Part shown: one piece after another, positions 1 through 8,408 of the stretch
Layout of the letters: each line of letters starts with the position of its first letter
Position numbering within the stretch: position 1 is the first letter of the stretch
Assembly (NCBI GenBank): GCA_945788625.1
Contig: CALZMQ010000051.1
Coordinates: 1-40,279 of the forward strand
Length of the DNA stretch: 40,279 nucleotides
Source of the DNA: an uncultured Woeseiaceae bacterium
GTDB lineage: Bacteria; Pseudomonadota; Gammaproteobacteria; Steroidobacterales; Woeseiaceae
Reading direction: 5' to 3'
The notes under the pieces: generated by a model
Told to the model about the DNA's origin: nothing
The model's database searches: none
Seen by the model: the letters and a program-made list of their open reading frames with translations, nothing else
Position numbers and translations under genes: made by a program

Positions 1-558
1 GATGTTCACGCTGCTGCTGATGCTGGACCCGCTCATCAGGTACATCCAGTTCTCCCCCGTGACGTTGTTGCGCCACAGTATGTCAGCGTTGCCGTCGCCA
101 TTGTAATCGCCGCTTCCGGCAACTTGCCACTGCATGTTGCTGACCGTATTGACCTTGCTGCTGCTGGTGATGTTCGAACCGTTCATCAAGTACATCCAGT
201 TCTCGCCCGTGGAATTCCTGCGCCACAAAATGTCGGCGTTGCCGTCACCGTTGTAGTCACCGTTACCCACCACGTTCCAGAGCGTGTCGCTGACCGTCGT
301 TACACCGACGCTGCTATCAATCGTCGCACCGTCCATCAGGTACATCCAGATCTGGCCGGTCGAGCTATTGCGCCACAAGATATCGGCATCATTATCGCCA
401 TCGTAATCGCCGTTACCGACGATCTCCCAGGCCGTGTCGGAGACGGTGTTGATGCCTGTGCTGGAATCGATCGTCGCGCCATTCATCAGGTACGCCCAGT
501 TCTGCCCTGTCGAGCTGTTGCGCCAGAGGATGTCAGCTCTGCCGTCAAAATTGAGGTC
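1..558 (-). repeat. 150-bp in-frame tandem repeats encoding FG-GAP-like units
   Basis: Four copies of a 150-bp unit lie head to tail within the cytochrome gene, at 409-558, 259-408, 109-258 and 1-108 (the last cut by the window edge). Each encodes 50 residues: a calcium loop, DILWR, a TG(Q/E)xW turn, a YLM(N/D)G core and a TVS segment. The period is exact, with no indels between copies. The inner copies are more alike than the first, which suggests recent duplication or gene conversion. The array may continue beyond the window. Confidence 0.85.
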
Positions 559-1128
559 GCCTGGCGTCGGCACAGGTGCCGCGCAGTCACTGTCTGCACC
601 ATCGGTCAAGCCGTCGCCGTCGTTGTCGAGGCTCACCGTGTTCGACGGGAATGCCTCCTCGGAACCGTCACAGGGATCGAGCCCTGCTCCGCCCAGGGCT
701 TGGGGGTAAAACGACGGCAGTACGTTTTCCGGAGCGGAGCCTACCGTGGCATTAAAGGAGTCCTGGTGACAGTTGCCACAGGCAGCCGAACCCACGGTCA
801 CGTGATGTTGCCGCAGGCCGCGCCCGATGCCTGCCGAAAAGTCGGCGCTCGGACTACCGTCGGCGTCGCGTCCGTGACAACGCACGCAGTTGTCGAGCGG
901 TGGATCGTCGCGACCACCAGTTCCGTGACAAGAATTACAGTCGCCATTCGCCAAGTCGGAATGCGTGCCATGATCGGGCCCGAAATTGGCCAGGTCGGCG
1001 TGACAGGTCGCGCAGTCGGGCAATCCAGCCCCACCGCCGTCATCGAAACCCTCGAACCCGTACGCGGATGAAACCGCTAGAAACAGAAAACTCAGACTTA
1101 CGACTAACCACCTGATCACAGCAACCAT
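1..1128 (-). CDS. Secreted tetrahaem cytochrome c-like protein fused to FG-GAP/VCBS-like repeats (partial, 3' end off window)
   Basis: Reading the minus strand from the ATG at 1128 gives 376 uninterrupted codons that run off the left edge, so the C-terminus is missing. A GAGGAAG ribosome binding site sits about 5 nt before the ATG. Residues 1-24 form a Sec signal peptide (basic Arg6, hydrophobic core, cleavage near AYG). Four CxxCH haem c motifs follow, at residues 39-43, 64-68, 81-85 and 117-121. A DxDxDG calcium-binding stretch lies at 168-182. From residue 191 a 50-residue unit repeats with DxNxDG-type loops and a DILWR core at 199, 249, 299 and 349. By family knowledge this is a periplasmic or extracellular c-type cytochrome joined to a beta-propeller-like FG-GAP region. 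A role in electron transfer or adhesion is inference. Plus-strand open frames over this interval are shadows of it. Confidence 0.85.
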   Translation of the reverse strand, partial: MVAVIRWLVVSLSFLFLAVSSAYGFEGFDDGGGAGLPDCATCHADLANFGPDHGTHSDLANGDCNSCHGTGGRDDPPLDNCVRCHGRDADGSPSADFSAGIGRGLRQHHVTVGSAACGNCHQDSFNATVGSAPENVLPSFYPQALGGAGLDPCDGSEEAFPSNTVSLDNDGDGLTDGADSDCAAPVPTPGDLNFDGRADILWRNSSTGQNWAYLMNGATIDSSTGINTVSDTAWEIVGNGDYDGDNDADILWRNSSTGQIWMYLMDGATIDSSVGVTTVSDTLWNVVGNGDYNGDGNADILWRRNSTGENWMYLMNGSNITSSSKVNTVSNMQWQVAGSGDYNGDGNADILWRNNVTGENWMYLMSGSSISSSVNI

Positions 1129-1374
1129 GGGTACTTCCTCTATAGCCCGGATTACACCGGTAACGGCAGTTCTTTGGGTGCCTTGTCCCTACATCCACAT
1201 TTGCCCAATTATGGGACGGGAGCGGGTCGAAAGTATCTGTGATGACCGTTGCGCTCTAGGTAACTACCGAAACAAGCAACACAGCTCGGCCGTTGTCGGG
1301 GCGTCTTCGGCAACCGGCAGCGCCTGTGATAAGCTTTTCTGACTTCTGATTTCACTCCGCCAGGAATGTCGAAT

Positions 1375-2145
1375 ATGAGCAAAGAAACAAAGCAATTCTC
1401 GATGGAATACGCTGCGCACCAGAACGAGAGGAAAGCGCAGTACGAAAGAGAATTGGCGGCCTATTTCGAAAACAGTATGGGAACGACGCTGGACAAATTG
1501 AACAACTTCACGAAGTTCGTCACAAAGCAGTCGCTGTGCCGGTTCCTGGCCAAGAACGAGATTTTCCAGCACGTGAGAGACGTGCACGGGCATATTGTCG
1601 AATGCGGGGTCTACCTCGGTGGAGGCCTGAGTACCTGGGCCCATTTGTCCTCGATATATGAGCCGTATCACTATATGAGGGAAATAATCGGATTTGATAC
1701 GTTCGACGGATTCGCTCAATTATCATCCGAGGACGGCGATGAAGAATCACTGGAGTATAAGAAGGAAGGCGGACTCCAATGCGACTCATTCGATGATTTA
1801 CACGAATTCTCAAGGCTGTACCAACATACCCGTCCGCTGCCCCAATTTTCCAATATTGAATTGGTAAAGGGGGATGCGTGCAAGACAATTCCGGAGTACG
1901 TGGAAAACAACAAGCATCTTGTTGTCGCATTGTTATATCTGGACTTCGACGTCTATGAACCCACGAAGGCTGCGATCGAACACCTGGCTTCGAGACTGCC
2001 CAAAGGGGCCGTAATCGTATTCGATGAACTGAATCAAAGGGAATGGCCGGGCGAAACGATGGCTGTGTACGAGACGCTGGGCCTGAACAAGCTGCAGATC
2101 CGCAAGACCAGTTTTTCGAGTGCAATTTCTTACGCGGTGCTGTAG
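1375..2145 (+). CDS. TylF/MycF-type SAM-dependent O-methyltransferase
   Basis: A 256-residue protein, about the length of TylF (macrocin O-methyltransferase). A class I SAM-binding motif, ECGVYLGGG, lies near residue 76. A later LDFD (about 189) and FDEL (about 216) match the acidic metal-binding positions of the TylF/MycF family, which methylates sugar hydroxyls using Mg2+. An ATG lies at 1366, but AGGA directly abuts it. The ATG at 1375 has that AGGA at a 9-nt spacing and is preferred. The gene is on the plus strand and converges on the polysaccharide cluster with only 9 nt between stop codons. Methylation of a glycan residue is a reasonable inference, but the substrate cannot be told from sequence. 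Confidence 0.8.
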   Translation: MSKETKQFSMEYAAHQNERKAQYERELAAYFENSMGTTLDKLNNFTKFVTKQSLCRFLAKNEIFQHVRDVHGHIVECGVYLGGGLSTWAHLSSIYEPYHYMREIIGFDTFDGFAQLSSEDGDEESLEYKKEGGLQCDSFDDLHEFSRLYQHTRPLPQFSNIELVKGDACKTIPEYVENNKHLVVALLYLDFDVYEPTKAAIEHLASRLPKGAVIVFDELNQREWPGETMAVYETLGLNKLQIRKTSFSSAISYAVL

Positions 2146-2154
2146 CCGCGACAA

Positions 2155-3384
2155 TCAAGGCGGCGCTTTTCTCAGGCCGTCGAGATGCGCGAGCATCTCC
2201 GCAGCGAGTCGATCCCGGGAATGAAGTCTGGCGGCTTTCGCGGCGGCCGCAGCCATCTCCGCCAACGCCTTAGGATCCTCGGACCATCTTACTACGGTGT
2301 CGGCCAGGGCTTTCGGGTCTTCGGGTGGCACCCATTCACCGGCGTCACAGGACTCGACGAGGTCGACAGCCTCACCACGGCGCTGCACGATAATGATCGG
2401 CTTACCCACACCAAACGCTTCGAATATTTTCGAAGGAATCACCGTTTCGAAGACCGGATCATCCTTGAGATGAACGAGCGCCACATCGCATATGCTCCAT
2501 AGATCGGGCATCTGTTCCTTCGGCACAGATTCGTGAAAGACGACGTTCTCGAGGTTCATTGAAGCCGCCATGTCGCGAAGCCCTTTCTTGCACGCACCGT
2601 CGCCGACGAGTAAAAAGCTGATGTCCACCCGATCCCGCAGATTGTCGGCGGTTTGCAGAATGTTCTCGAGCGCGTGTGCCATACCTTGCGTCCCCAGGTA
2701 CGCCACAACGAACTTCCCGGCGACGCCAAACGCATTCGCCGTTTCCACCGACCTCGCCTGCGGCTGAAAGCGCGACAGGTCTACGCCGTTGCGCACTACG
2801 ACGATCTTGTCGCCGTCAATACCGCGACTGACCAGGTCATCCCTGAATGACCGCGTAACTGACACAATCAACCTGGCACGTCGATACAGGAACAATTCGA
2901 GGCTCTCGAGCACGCGAATAACGCGACCGCGCTGCATCGCACCGACAGTCACGATTGATGCCGGCCAGAGATCCCGAAGTTCGAAAACAAAAGGCCGCCA
3001 TTTGCCGACACTCAGGAGCCACGCGCCGACTGCGGCGAAAAACTGCGGCGACGTACCGACAACGACATCCGGTCGCTTCTCGAACATGCCGAACAGCAGC
3101 GCCGAGAACATGAATGACACGTAGTCGGCAATGCGGCGTGCGAAGCCCTCATTACCAGTGATATACGACTTTACCCGAACGACGCGAATGCCATCGATTT
3201 CCTCGACAGAACGCCACGAGTTCCTGTATCCGTCATGCACGCGACCCTGCGGGAAATTCGGCGCGCACGTAACTACCGTGACGTCCGCACCGCTGGCAAC
3301 CCACCTTTGCGCATGTTCGTAAGTTCGGGAAGCGGGAGCATTGACCTCCGGTGGGAAATTATCAGAAACAATGAGTATTCGCAT
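2155..3384 (-). CDS. Glycosyltransferase family 4 (WcaI/WbuB-like)
   Basis: GT-B glycosyltransferase of 409 residues starting MRILIVSDNFPPE, the usual GT4 first strand. An earlier in-frame ATG at 3426 would add 14 residues unlike the family, so 3384 is preferred. The N-terminal half carries the PNFPQG and LRDLWP motifs seen in WcaI/WbuB-type transferases. The C-terminal half has LGTQG, VGDG and the nucleotide-sugar-binding segment PSKIFEAFGVGKPII. It overlaps the 3' end of the upstream heparinase-like gene by 23 nt, which suggests translational coupling. It is the last gene of the cluster. It probably adds one sugar of the repeat unit at the cytoplasmic face of the inner membrane. Donor and linkage are unknown. 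Confidence 0.88.
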   Translation of the reverse strand: MRILIVSDNFPPEVNAPASRTYEHAQRWVASGADVTVVTCAPNFPQGRVHDGYRNSWRSVEEIDGIRVVRVKSYITGNEGFARRIADYVSFMFSALLFGMFEKRPDVVVGTSPQFFAAVGAWLLSVGKWRPFVFELRDLWPASIVTVGAMQRGRVIRVLESLELFLYRRARLIVSVTRSFRDDLVSRGIDGDKIVVVRNGVDLSRFQPQARSVETANAFGVAGKFVVAYLGTQGMAHALENILQTADNLRDRVDISFLLVGDGACKKGLRDMAASMNLENVVFHESVPKEQMPDLWSICDVALVHLKDDPVFETVIPSKIFEAFGVGKPIIIVQRRGEAVDLVESCDAGEWVPPEDPKALADTVVRWSEDPKALAEMAAAAAKAARLHSRDRLAAEMLAHLDGLRKAPP

Positions 3385-4969
3385 ACTTGATCGTCGTAAG
3401 CAGTCGTTCCGTAAATACGACATCAATGGCTGTTGATGTTGCTGTTCTATTAAAGCCCCGACAGTATTCGTAGTCTGCCAGCCTCACCGACTGATGCCCA
3501 CTGAATTCCAGAACCAGCCCTCCCGCTTCGACCCTTGCGCCTTCCAACTTGACCGTCACATCCGGGTGAAAGTGCCAATGCGCCGTCGCTGGAACGCGTT
3601 CGGGATGCCTGCTACTGACCTCATCGAGCACTCTAACGCTGCCTTCGGCGAACCGAATGTCCCTGTGGTGTGTGATTCCAACGTGGGAATAGCCATCGTG
3701 TCCAGCCGAAACGAATGTGTCGCCAACGCTCACATCCACTGGAAATGCCCGACGACCTGCCCTGAAAGCACTCCAAATCTCGCTTTGTTCTGACGAATTG
3801 ACGGACACCGTATTGTGTGACGAAGTGCCGCGCTCGACCATTCTTCGATCACAGACTTTATAGGTTGAGATACCTGTGTTGACCAGGACTCTATTGCTGC
3901 AGCGCGACAGCTCGAAGCTCAGACAATCACAATGGCCATGACCCGGCTGGTAGTCTGGTCCGAGTCGACCGACATCAATGATCATTGCCAGGTCGTCGTC
4001 GTCAAATCGTACAAATCCGCTTTGCGGTAACGAGCGGATTCCGTTCTGCGCCTCCAGTGGAACGTCGATGCCGAGCCGTACGGCATAGTCTTCAAGAGCG
4101 GACAAAGTCGCTGCGACATCCGAGGTCGAGTCGTTAAAATAGGACAATGCGCCATCCGGGTGTGTCATTAGCGCGAGCCAATGCAACATCCCGGATACGA
4201 GAGCACCGATTTTTTCGTGCGCGCCGTCATCGTACGCACGCAACAAATTTACGAGGTCCAGCACGTCCTCGAGAACGATGGAATGATACATTGGGCTCAA
4301 TTCGAAGTGACCGCCATCATCGAGTATCTGTTCTTCCAGCTGCTCATCGAGAATCTTCCTTCCACGCCGTAGCCAGCTTGCCGCTTCGTTCCCCTCGAAA
4401 AAATAGCCCGCAAAACACAGCGCCTTCGCATTAGCGAGTATGTGGTTCGCCAGGAGGTGATATTCGACGGTCTGATAGAGGACTCTGGCTTGTGCATAAA
4501 GACTTTCGAGCGCGCGGTGCGAAAGCGAAGATTCCCGCATCTGCCACTTGATCCAGTTTACGATCCTGAGAGACAAGGGGTACGGCTCCCAGCCATTTCC
4601 GGAAACGGGTGGGTTCTCGTCAATCCAACGCTCAACAAGTTCACGATGCAAACTGCGGCGTTCGACAGTCGACTCCGCATTCAAATCGTCGAAATAGTGA
4701 AGATGATAAAGCGTCAATTTGTCGTCATCGGAGCGGTTCCAGTCGCTCGCATGTTCAAGCCGAAAATCTCGGTTGAGTATCTCGAATTGAGTGGTCCCCA
4801 CCATTGACTTCCGTTTAGTCACGGGCATTACCCACCGGGATGGAACGATACGCACTGACGCCTGAATTGGAGCACGAAACCGGACAGGCTGGATCTTTCG
4901 CAACATGCGCATCAGAATCTGCTGCGCCTTGAGGTAGCGAACTGTCCGGATTAGGCGTGGGATATTCAT
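3362..4969 (-). CDS. Heparinase II/III family protein
   Basis: 535 residues. An N-terminal alpha-helical part (about 60-300) contains PLSLRIVNW, NHILANAKAL (His176) and SPMYHSIVLED (Tyr228). A C-terminal beta-rich part (about 315-535) contains QPGHGHCDCLSFEL (His344/His346) and SSHNTV (His385). His176 and Tyr228 sit where polysaccharide lyases of this superfamily place catalytic His and Tyr. The basic N-terminus (RLIRTVRYLKAQQ) is typical of copies found in polysaccharide clusters. There is no clear signal peptide. Known members cleave uronic-acid-containing glycans by beta-elimination. In this setting a role in trimming or modifying the polymer is inference. It follows the bi-domain oxidoreductase gene. 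Confidence 0.85.
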   Translation of the reverse strand: MNIPRLIRTVRYLKAQQILMRMLRKIQPVRFRAPIQASVRIVPSRWVMPVTKRKSMVGTTQFEILNRDFRLEHASDWNRSDDDKLTLYHLHYFDDLNAESTVERRSLHRELVERWIDENPPVSGNGWEPYPLSLRIVNWIKWQMRESSLSHRALESLYAQARVLYQTVEYHLLANHILANAKALCFAGYFFEGNEAASWLRRGRKILDEQLEEQILDDGGHFELSPMYHSIVLEDVLDLVNLLRAYDDGAHEKIGALVSGMLHWLALMTHPDGALSYFNDSTSDVAATLSALEDYAVRLGIDVPLEAQNGIRSLPQSGFVRFDDDDLAMIIDVGRLGPDYQPGHGHCDCLSFELSRCSNRVLVNTGISTYKVCDRRMVERGTSSHNTVSVNSSEQSEIWSAFRAGRRAFPVDVSVGDTFVSAGHDGYSHVGITHHRDIRFAEGSVRVLDEVSSRHPERVPATAHWHFHPDVTVKLEGARVEAGGLVLEFSGHQSVRLADYEYCRGFNRTATSTAIDVVFTERLLTTIKYANTHCF

Positions 4970-5023
4970 GCGCTGGAGTCGAGCTCGTTCAAATCCCTGA
5001 CTGGCAATTGGAATGCTGTCAGC

Positions 5024-7165
5024 CTACCTGGGGTAGCGTAGCTGTTCGACTGCATCAAAAGTCGCGCGAGTAACCTCGACAATCTCGTCGAATGGGATGG
5101 GTGAGGGTAAACCCTGCGCAACCGCGTCGACAAAAGCCGCGACGCAGGCGGCGTTTCCTTTGTCCTGCCGAAAAAGGTTCATTTTTCGAATTTGCGGCCA
5201 TCCGTAAGCCACCATCTTCCGGAAATTCTGAAGTTCAATGACTTTCCCGGCGCAGAAAACCTCAAGGCGCTCTTTCGGATACGCGCGATGCCCGTTGGCA
5301 AAATAATGGATCGTGCCGATCGACCCACATTTGAATTCCAAAGTAATAGTCACTTTGTCCTCGCGCACTGCAAGTGTCGGCGCATCTCCCAACATTACTG
5401 CATTTACACGACAAATCGGTGAACCGGCCAGATGCCGAAGCAAGTCGACGAAATGACACCCCTCTCCAACCACCCTGCCGCCTCCCTGTACAGGGTCCTG
5501 AACCCAATGATCCGCAGGTATCTCACCGGCATTTACCGTCATCACGAACGACTTGGGCTCCGAAATTGTCGAGAGAAGCTCCTTTATCTTGATCACCTGG
5601 GGTGCGAATCGACGATTAAAACCAACCATGAGCAGAGGCGCGCGTTCCCCGCTCGACGCCGCGCGATAGCTGCGGATTACGTCGTCCAGCTGTTCTCGTG
5701 TGACCGTAAGGGGTTTTTCTACAAAGACGTGCTTGCCTTTGCCAAGTGCAAGACAGGTCAGGTCCGCATGACTATCATGTCGAGTGGCGATCACAACGGT
5801 GTTCACGCCCTCAATCGCCAGCGCCGCGTCCGGGTCTGTCGCTGCATTCTCGAAGCCGTATTTCCTGCCGGCGTGAACACTGCTTACACCATTTGTACTA
5901 ACCAGCGAAGCCAATCGTGAGCGTGTCGCTTTGAACGCCGGAATCAGCACCGTGGACGCGTAATTTCCGGCGCCGAACATCGTTATGCCTGGCAAGCGCG
6001 GATCTGTGGGCTGGTCCGCCGGACTCAAATGGACATCTCGGTGAACGAGATCTGCAACGTCGTCGGAATACTGAATAATCATACCGAGCGGGTTTTCGTT
6101 ACCCAGCGTTTGATAGGCCAACTCAGCGCTTTCTATCGGGAACCGGTGCGAAATCAAATTCTTCACTTCAAGTGCGTGAGATTTCAGAAGCCCCAGTACT
6201 GCCTCGAAGTTCCGATTTTCCGTCCACCGCACGAATCCAAAAGGATAGTCGTGACCTGATTCTTCATATTTCGGATCGTAACGCCCGGGGCCGTAGGAGC
6301 ACGAAACCTGAAAGGTAAGCTCTTTCTCGTAAAAGTCCGCACGTGATAATTCCAGGCCTGTTACTCCTACAAGCACTATCCGCCCGCGTTTTCGACACAT
6401 TGTGGCTGCCTGGTGAACAGGTTCGTTGCTCTTCGTTGACGCCGTAATAATCACGCCATCAACACCTCGATCACCGGATAATTGACGCGCCGCGTCAATC
6501 GGGTCTTCGTCTCCCCCTAAACAACATGTAGACGCGCCAAATGATGCGGCCAACCTGCATTTGTCCTGGTCCGGATCCACACCAAGCACGTTGCATCCGT
6601 TCGCACGCAACAGTTGAACCGTCAGCAGTCCTATTAGCCCTAACCCGGTTACGACCACGTTTTCGCCAATCTCAGGTTGAAGCAAACGAAGTCCCTGCAA
6701 TGCAATCGAGCCAAGGACTGTAAATACGGCTGATTCATCATCTACCTCGGTCGGAATTTTTGCGCACAGGTTTGACGGTACACAAACGACTTCCGCGTGA
6801 TAGCCATTCGAAACAACCCGGTCTCCGATCGAAAATCCCGTGACTCCAGGGCCGACCCCGATTACCTTGCCAACATTGCTGTAACCCAGCGGCATTGGCT
6901 GATCCAGCTTGGCTTTCACGGACTTGATCGTCGGCCCTATGCCATCGCTTCGCACCTTGTCGAGGACCATCTTCACTTTATCCGGTTGTTGCCTTGCCTT
7001 GTCCAAAAGGCCAGCTTTGCCGAATTCCAGGAGCATTCGTTCCGTCCCTGCTGAAACAAGCGAAGCTGTCGATTGGACCAGCAATCGGCCATCCCGAACG
7101 GCGGGTGCCGGCACATCGTCGACGGCCGCAGTCCCCGTATTGAGATTCTGGAAAACTTGCTTCAT
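5024..7165 (-). CDS. Bi-domain oxidoreductase: zinc-type alcohol dehydrogenase fused to Gfo/Idh/MocA
   Basis: 713 residues in two joined enzymes. Residues 1 to about 350 are a medium-chain alcohol dehydrogenase: the N-terminal ASLVSAGTER segment, LGYSNVGKV, and a Rossmann loop in VVTGLGLIGLLTVQLL. From about 390 comes a Gfo/Idh/MocA oxidoreductase: the MFGAGNYAS nucleotide loop, then EKPLT near 490 and GEGCHFVDLLRHL. The start MKQVFQNLNTG is the usual one for this fusion. Fusions of this type recur in bacterial exopolysaccharide and O-antigen clusters, often beside heparinase-like genes, but I know of no assigned reaction. Twenty-four nt separate it from a second Gfo/Idh gene upstream, and the two probably act on related sugar intermediates (inference). 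Confidence 0.9.
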   Translation of the reverse strand: MKQVFQNLNTGTAAVDDVPAPAVRDGRLLVQSTASLVSAGTERMLLEFGKAGLLDKARQQPDKVKMVLDKVRSDGIGPTIKSVKAKLDQPMPLGYSNVGKVIGVGPGVTGFSIGDRVVSNGYHAEVVCVPSNLCAKIPTEVDDESAVFTVLGSIALQGLRLLQPEIGENVVVTGLGLIGLLTVQLLRANGCNVLGVDPDQDKCRLAASFGASTCCLGGDEDPIDAARQLSGDRGVDGVIITASTKSNEPVHQAATMCRKRGRIVLVGVTGLELSRADFYEKELTFQVSCSYGPGRYDPKYEESGHDYPFGFVRWTENRNFEAVLGLLKSHALEVKNLISHRFPIESAELAYQTLGNENPLGMIIQYSDDVADLVHRDVHLSPADQPTDPRLPGITMFGAGNYASTVLIPAFKATRSRLASLVSTNGVSSVHAGRKYGFENAATDPDAALAIEGVNTVVIATRHDSHADLTCLALGKGKHVFVEKPLTVTREQLDDVIRSYRAASSGERAPLLMVGFNRRFAPQVIKIKELLSTISEPKSFVMTVNAGEIPADHWVQDPVQGGGRVVGEGCHFVDLLRHLAGSPICRVNAVMLGDAPTLAVREDKVTITLEFKCGSIGTIHYFANGHRAYPKERLEVFCAGKVIELQNFRKMVAYGWPQIRKMNLFRQDKGNAACVAAFVDAVAQGLPSPIPFDEIVEVTRATFDAVEQLRYPR

Positions 7166-7189
7166 CCGAATAACGGCCCATGTACGAAG

Positions 7190-8401
7190 CTAATCATGAC
7201 CGTGCGATGCTCCTTCGATATCCGATTGCTGAAGACATGTTTCCCCTGAGGCACGCGCTGAATAATCGGCAAAACCGTTGACAGTTACGCTTCGGCTATC
7301 CTCCAAGGCCGAACGTGTTGCGAGGAAGAGTTGCCCTGCTTCCCACACGTATTCTTGCGTCAAGCCACGGTGCTCCGGGTCCATCGCCCAATCATAACTT
7401 GTGGAGATTGACCGCTCGTGTCCATGGTCCCGGAATAATTGCGCCGTTTTGCTCTTCTTATCTACTACTTCTACCGCCAGCGACTTGAAGTCATCCATGG
7501 AGAGTAATACGTCACCTCTGTGAGCAGACAGTTTCTCTCTCACGCCCTCGAACGTATGTCCTTTCGCCGAAAACGTAATTGCGGCAATGGATCCGTCGCC
7601 GAAAACATAGCTTACCGCTATGTCACAGTCGGACTTATCCGAACGCGCGGGAATGATCTTCAACGGATAGCGGCCCCCGTCATCTATCATTTGATACGAA
7701 AAATCCGTCCAGTGGCACAGATTGCCCAATATGCGCCCCCCTTCCGCCTCCTGAAAATACCAATGCTCAGGGTCCAATTCATGTCCGGCGACGAACCAAT
7801 TCAACATTGCGGCACCGGATTGAGCCTCCAGATAACGCTTGACGGATTTGCCAATTTTGCTTAGCGGCCGGTTATACCCTATCGAAAGCACGCGCCCATC
7901 GCTCGTGTCCATGGCCTTGAGCAAGCGCCGAAGCTGGTCTTCCGAAACACAATGGGGTTTTTCGATATGAACGTCCTTTCCCGCTTTTAACGCGTCAATT
8001 GCGTATTCGGTATGCGTTGCATGGTTGGAAGCAATGTAGATGAGCTTGATTGCGGGATCGGAAATTACTTGCATGGCATCAGCTGTGAAGTACCTCAGGC
8101 CGTATTCTTCATACAAGGAAATCGCCCGGTTGACATCAACGTCCATTGCCCCGCGAATTACACGCCCGTACTTCTTGTGCAGGTAGTAGGCAATATTACT
8201 GAACTGGAAGTTGCCGCAACCGATCAAGCCAACATGACCGCCGCGCGCCGGGGTCTTCGGCTCTGCTGGCATCGGCTGGTATCGCTTGTTCATATGATAC
8301 TGTCCTTTGACTTTGACCAGCGTTCGCTCAAGACCATAGAGCTTGATGTATCGCAGTAGTTTCTTTACTTTGAAAGCCAGGTTGTGTGTTGTGTAGTCCA
8401 C
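7190..8401 (-). CDS. Gfo/Idh/MocA family oxidoreductase
   Basis: 403 residues beginning at a GTG. A basic, helix-like 50-residue extension precedes the Rossmann motif LIGCGNFQFS (61-64 GCGN). The family catalytic-loop motif EKPHC lies at 147-151, and HWTDFSYQMI is the C-terminal substrate-domain signature. Family members oxidise, reduce or epimerise sugars and nucleotide sugars with NAD(P). The stop of the upstream GT gene is at 24 nt spacing on the other side, and the GT after it starts close by. The extension is not part of the catalytic core and might mediate membrane or partner contact (inference). The substrate cannot be named. Confidence 0.85.
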   Translation of the reverse strand: MDYTTHNLAFKVKKLLRYIKLYGLERTLVKVKGQYHMNKRYQPMPAEPKTPARGGHVGLIGCGNFQFSNIAYYLHKKYGRVIRGAMDVDVNRAISLYEEYGLRYFTADAMQVISDPAIKLIYIASNHATHTEYAIDALKAGKDVHIEKPHCVSEDQLRRLLKAMDTSDGRVLSIGYNRPLSKIGKSVKRYLEAQSGAAMLNWFVAGHELDPEHWYFQEAEGGRILGNLCHWTDFSYQMIDDGGRYPLKIIPARSDKSDCDIAVSYVFGDGSIAAITFSAKGHTFEGVREKLSAHRGDVLLSMDDFKSLAVEVVDKKSKTAQLFRDHGHERSISTSYDWAMDPEHRGLTQEYVWEAGQLFLATRSALEDSRSVTVNGFADYSARASGETCLQQSDIEGASHGHD

Positions 8402-8408
8402 GCGATAT

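Noticed and set aside
124..1071. 315-codon open frame on the plus strand at the left edge
   Set aside because: It has a low-complexity Val/Arg-rich translation with no recognisable fold and mirrors the repeats of the real minus-strand cytochrome/FG-GAP gene.
1129..1374. Possible riboswitch (c-di-GMP or glycine type) in the divergent gap before the cytochrome gene
   Set aside because: There are some GC-rich inverted stretches, but the conserved core of neither class can be laid out. I see no confident promoter in this gap either.
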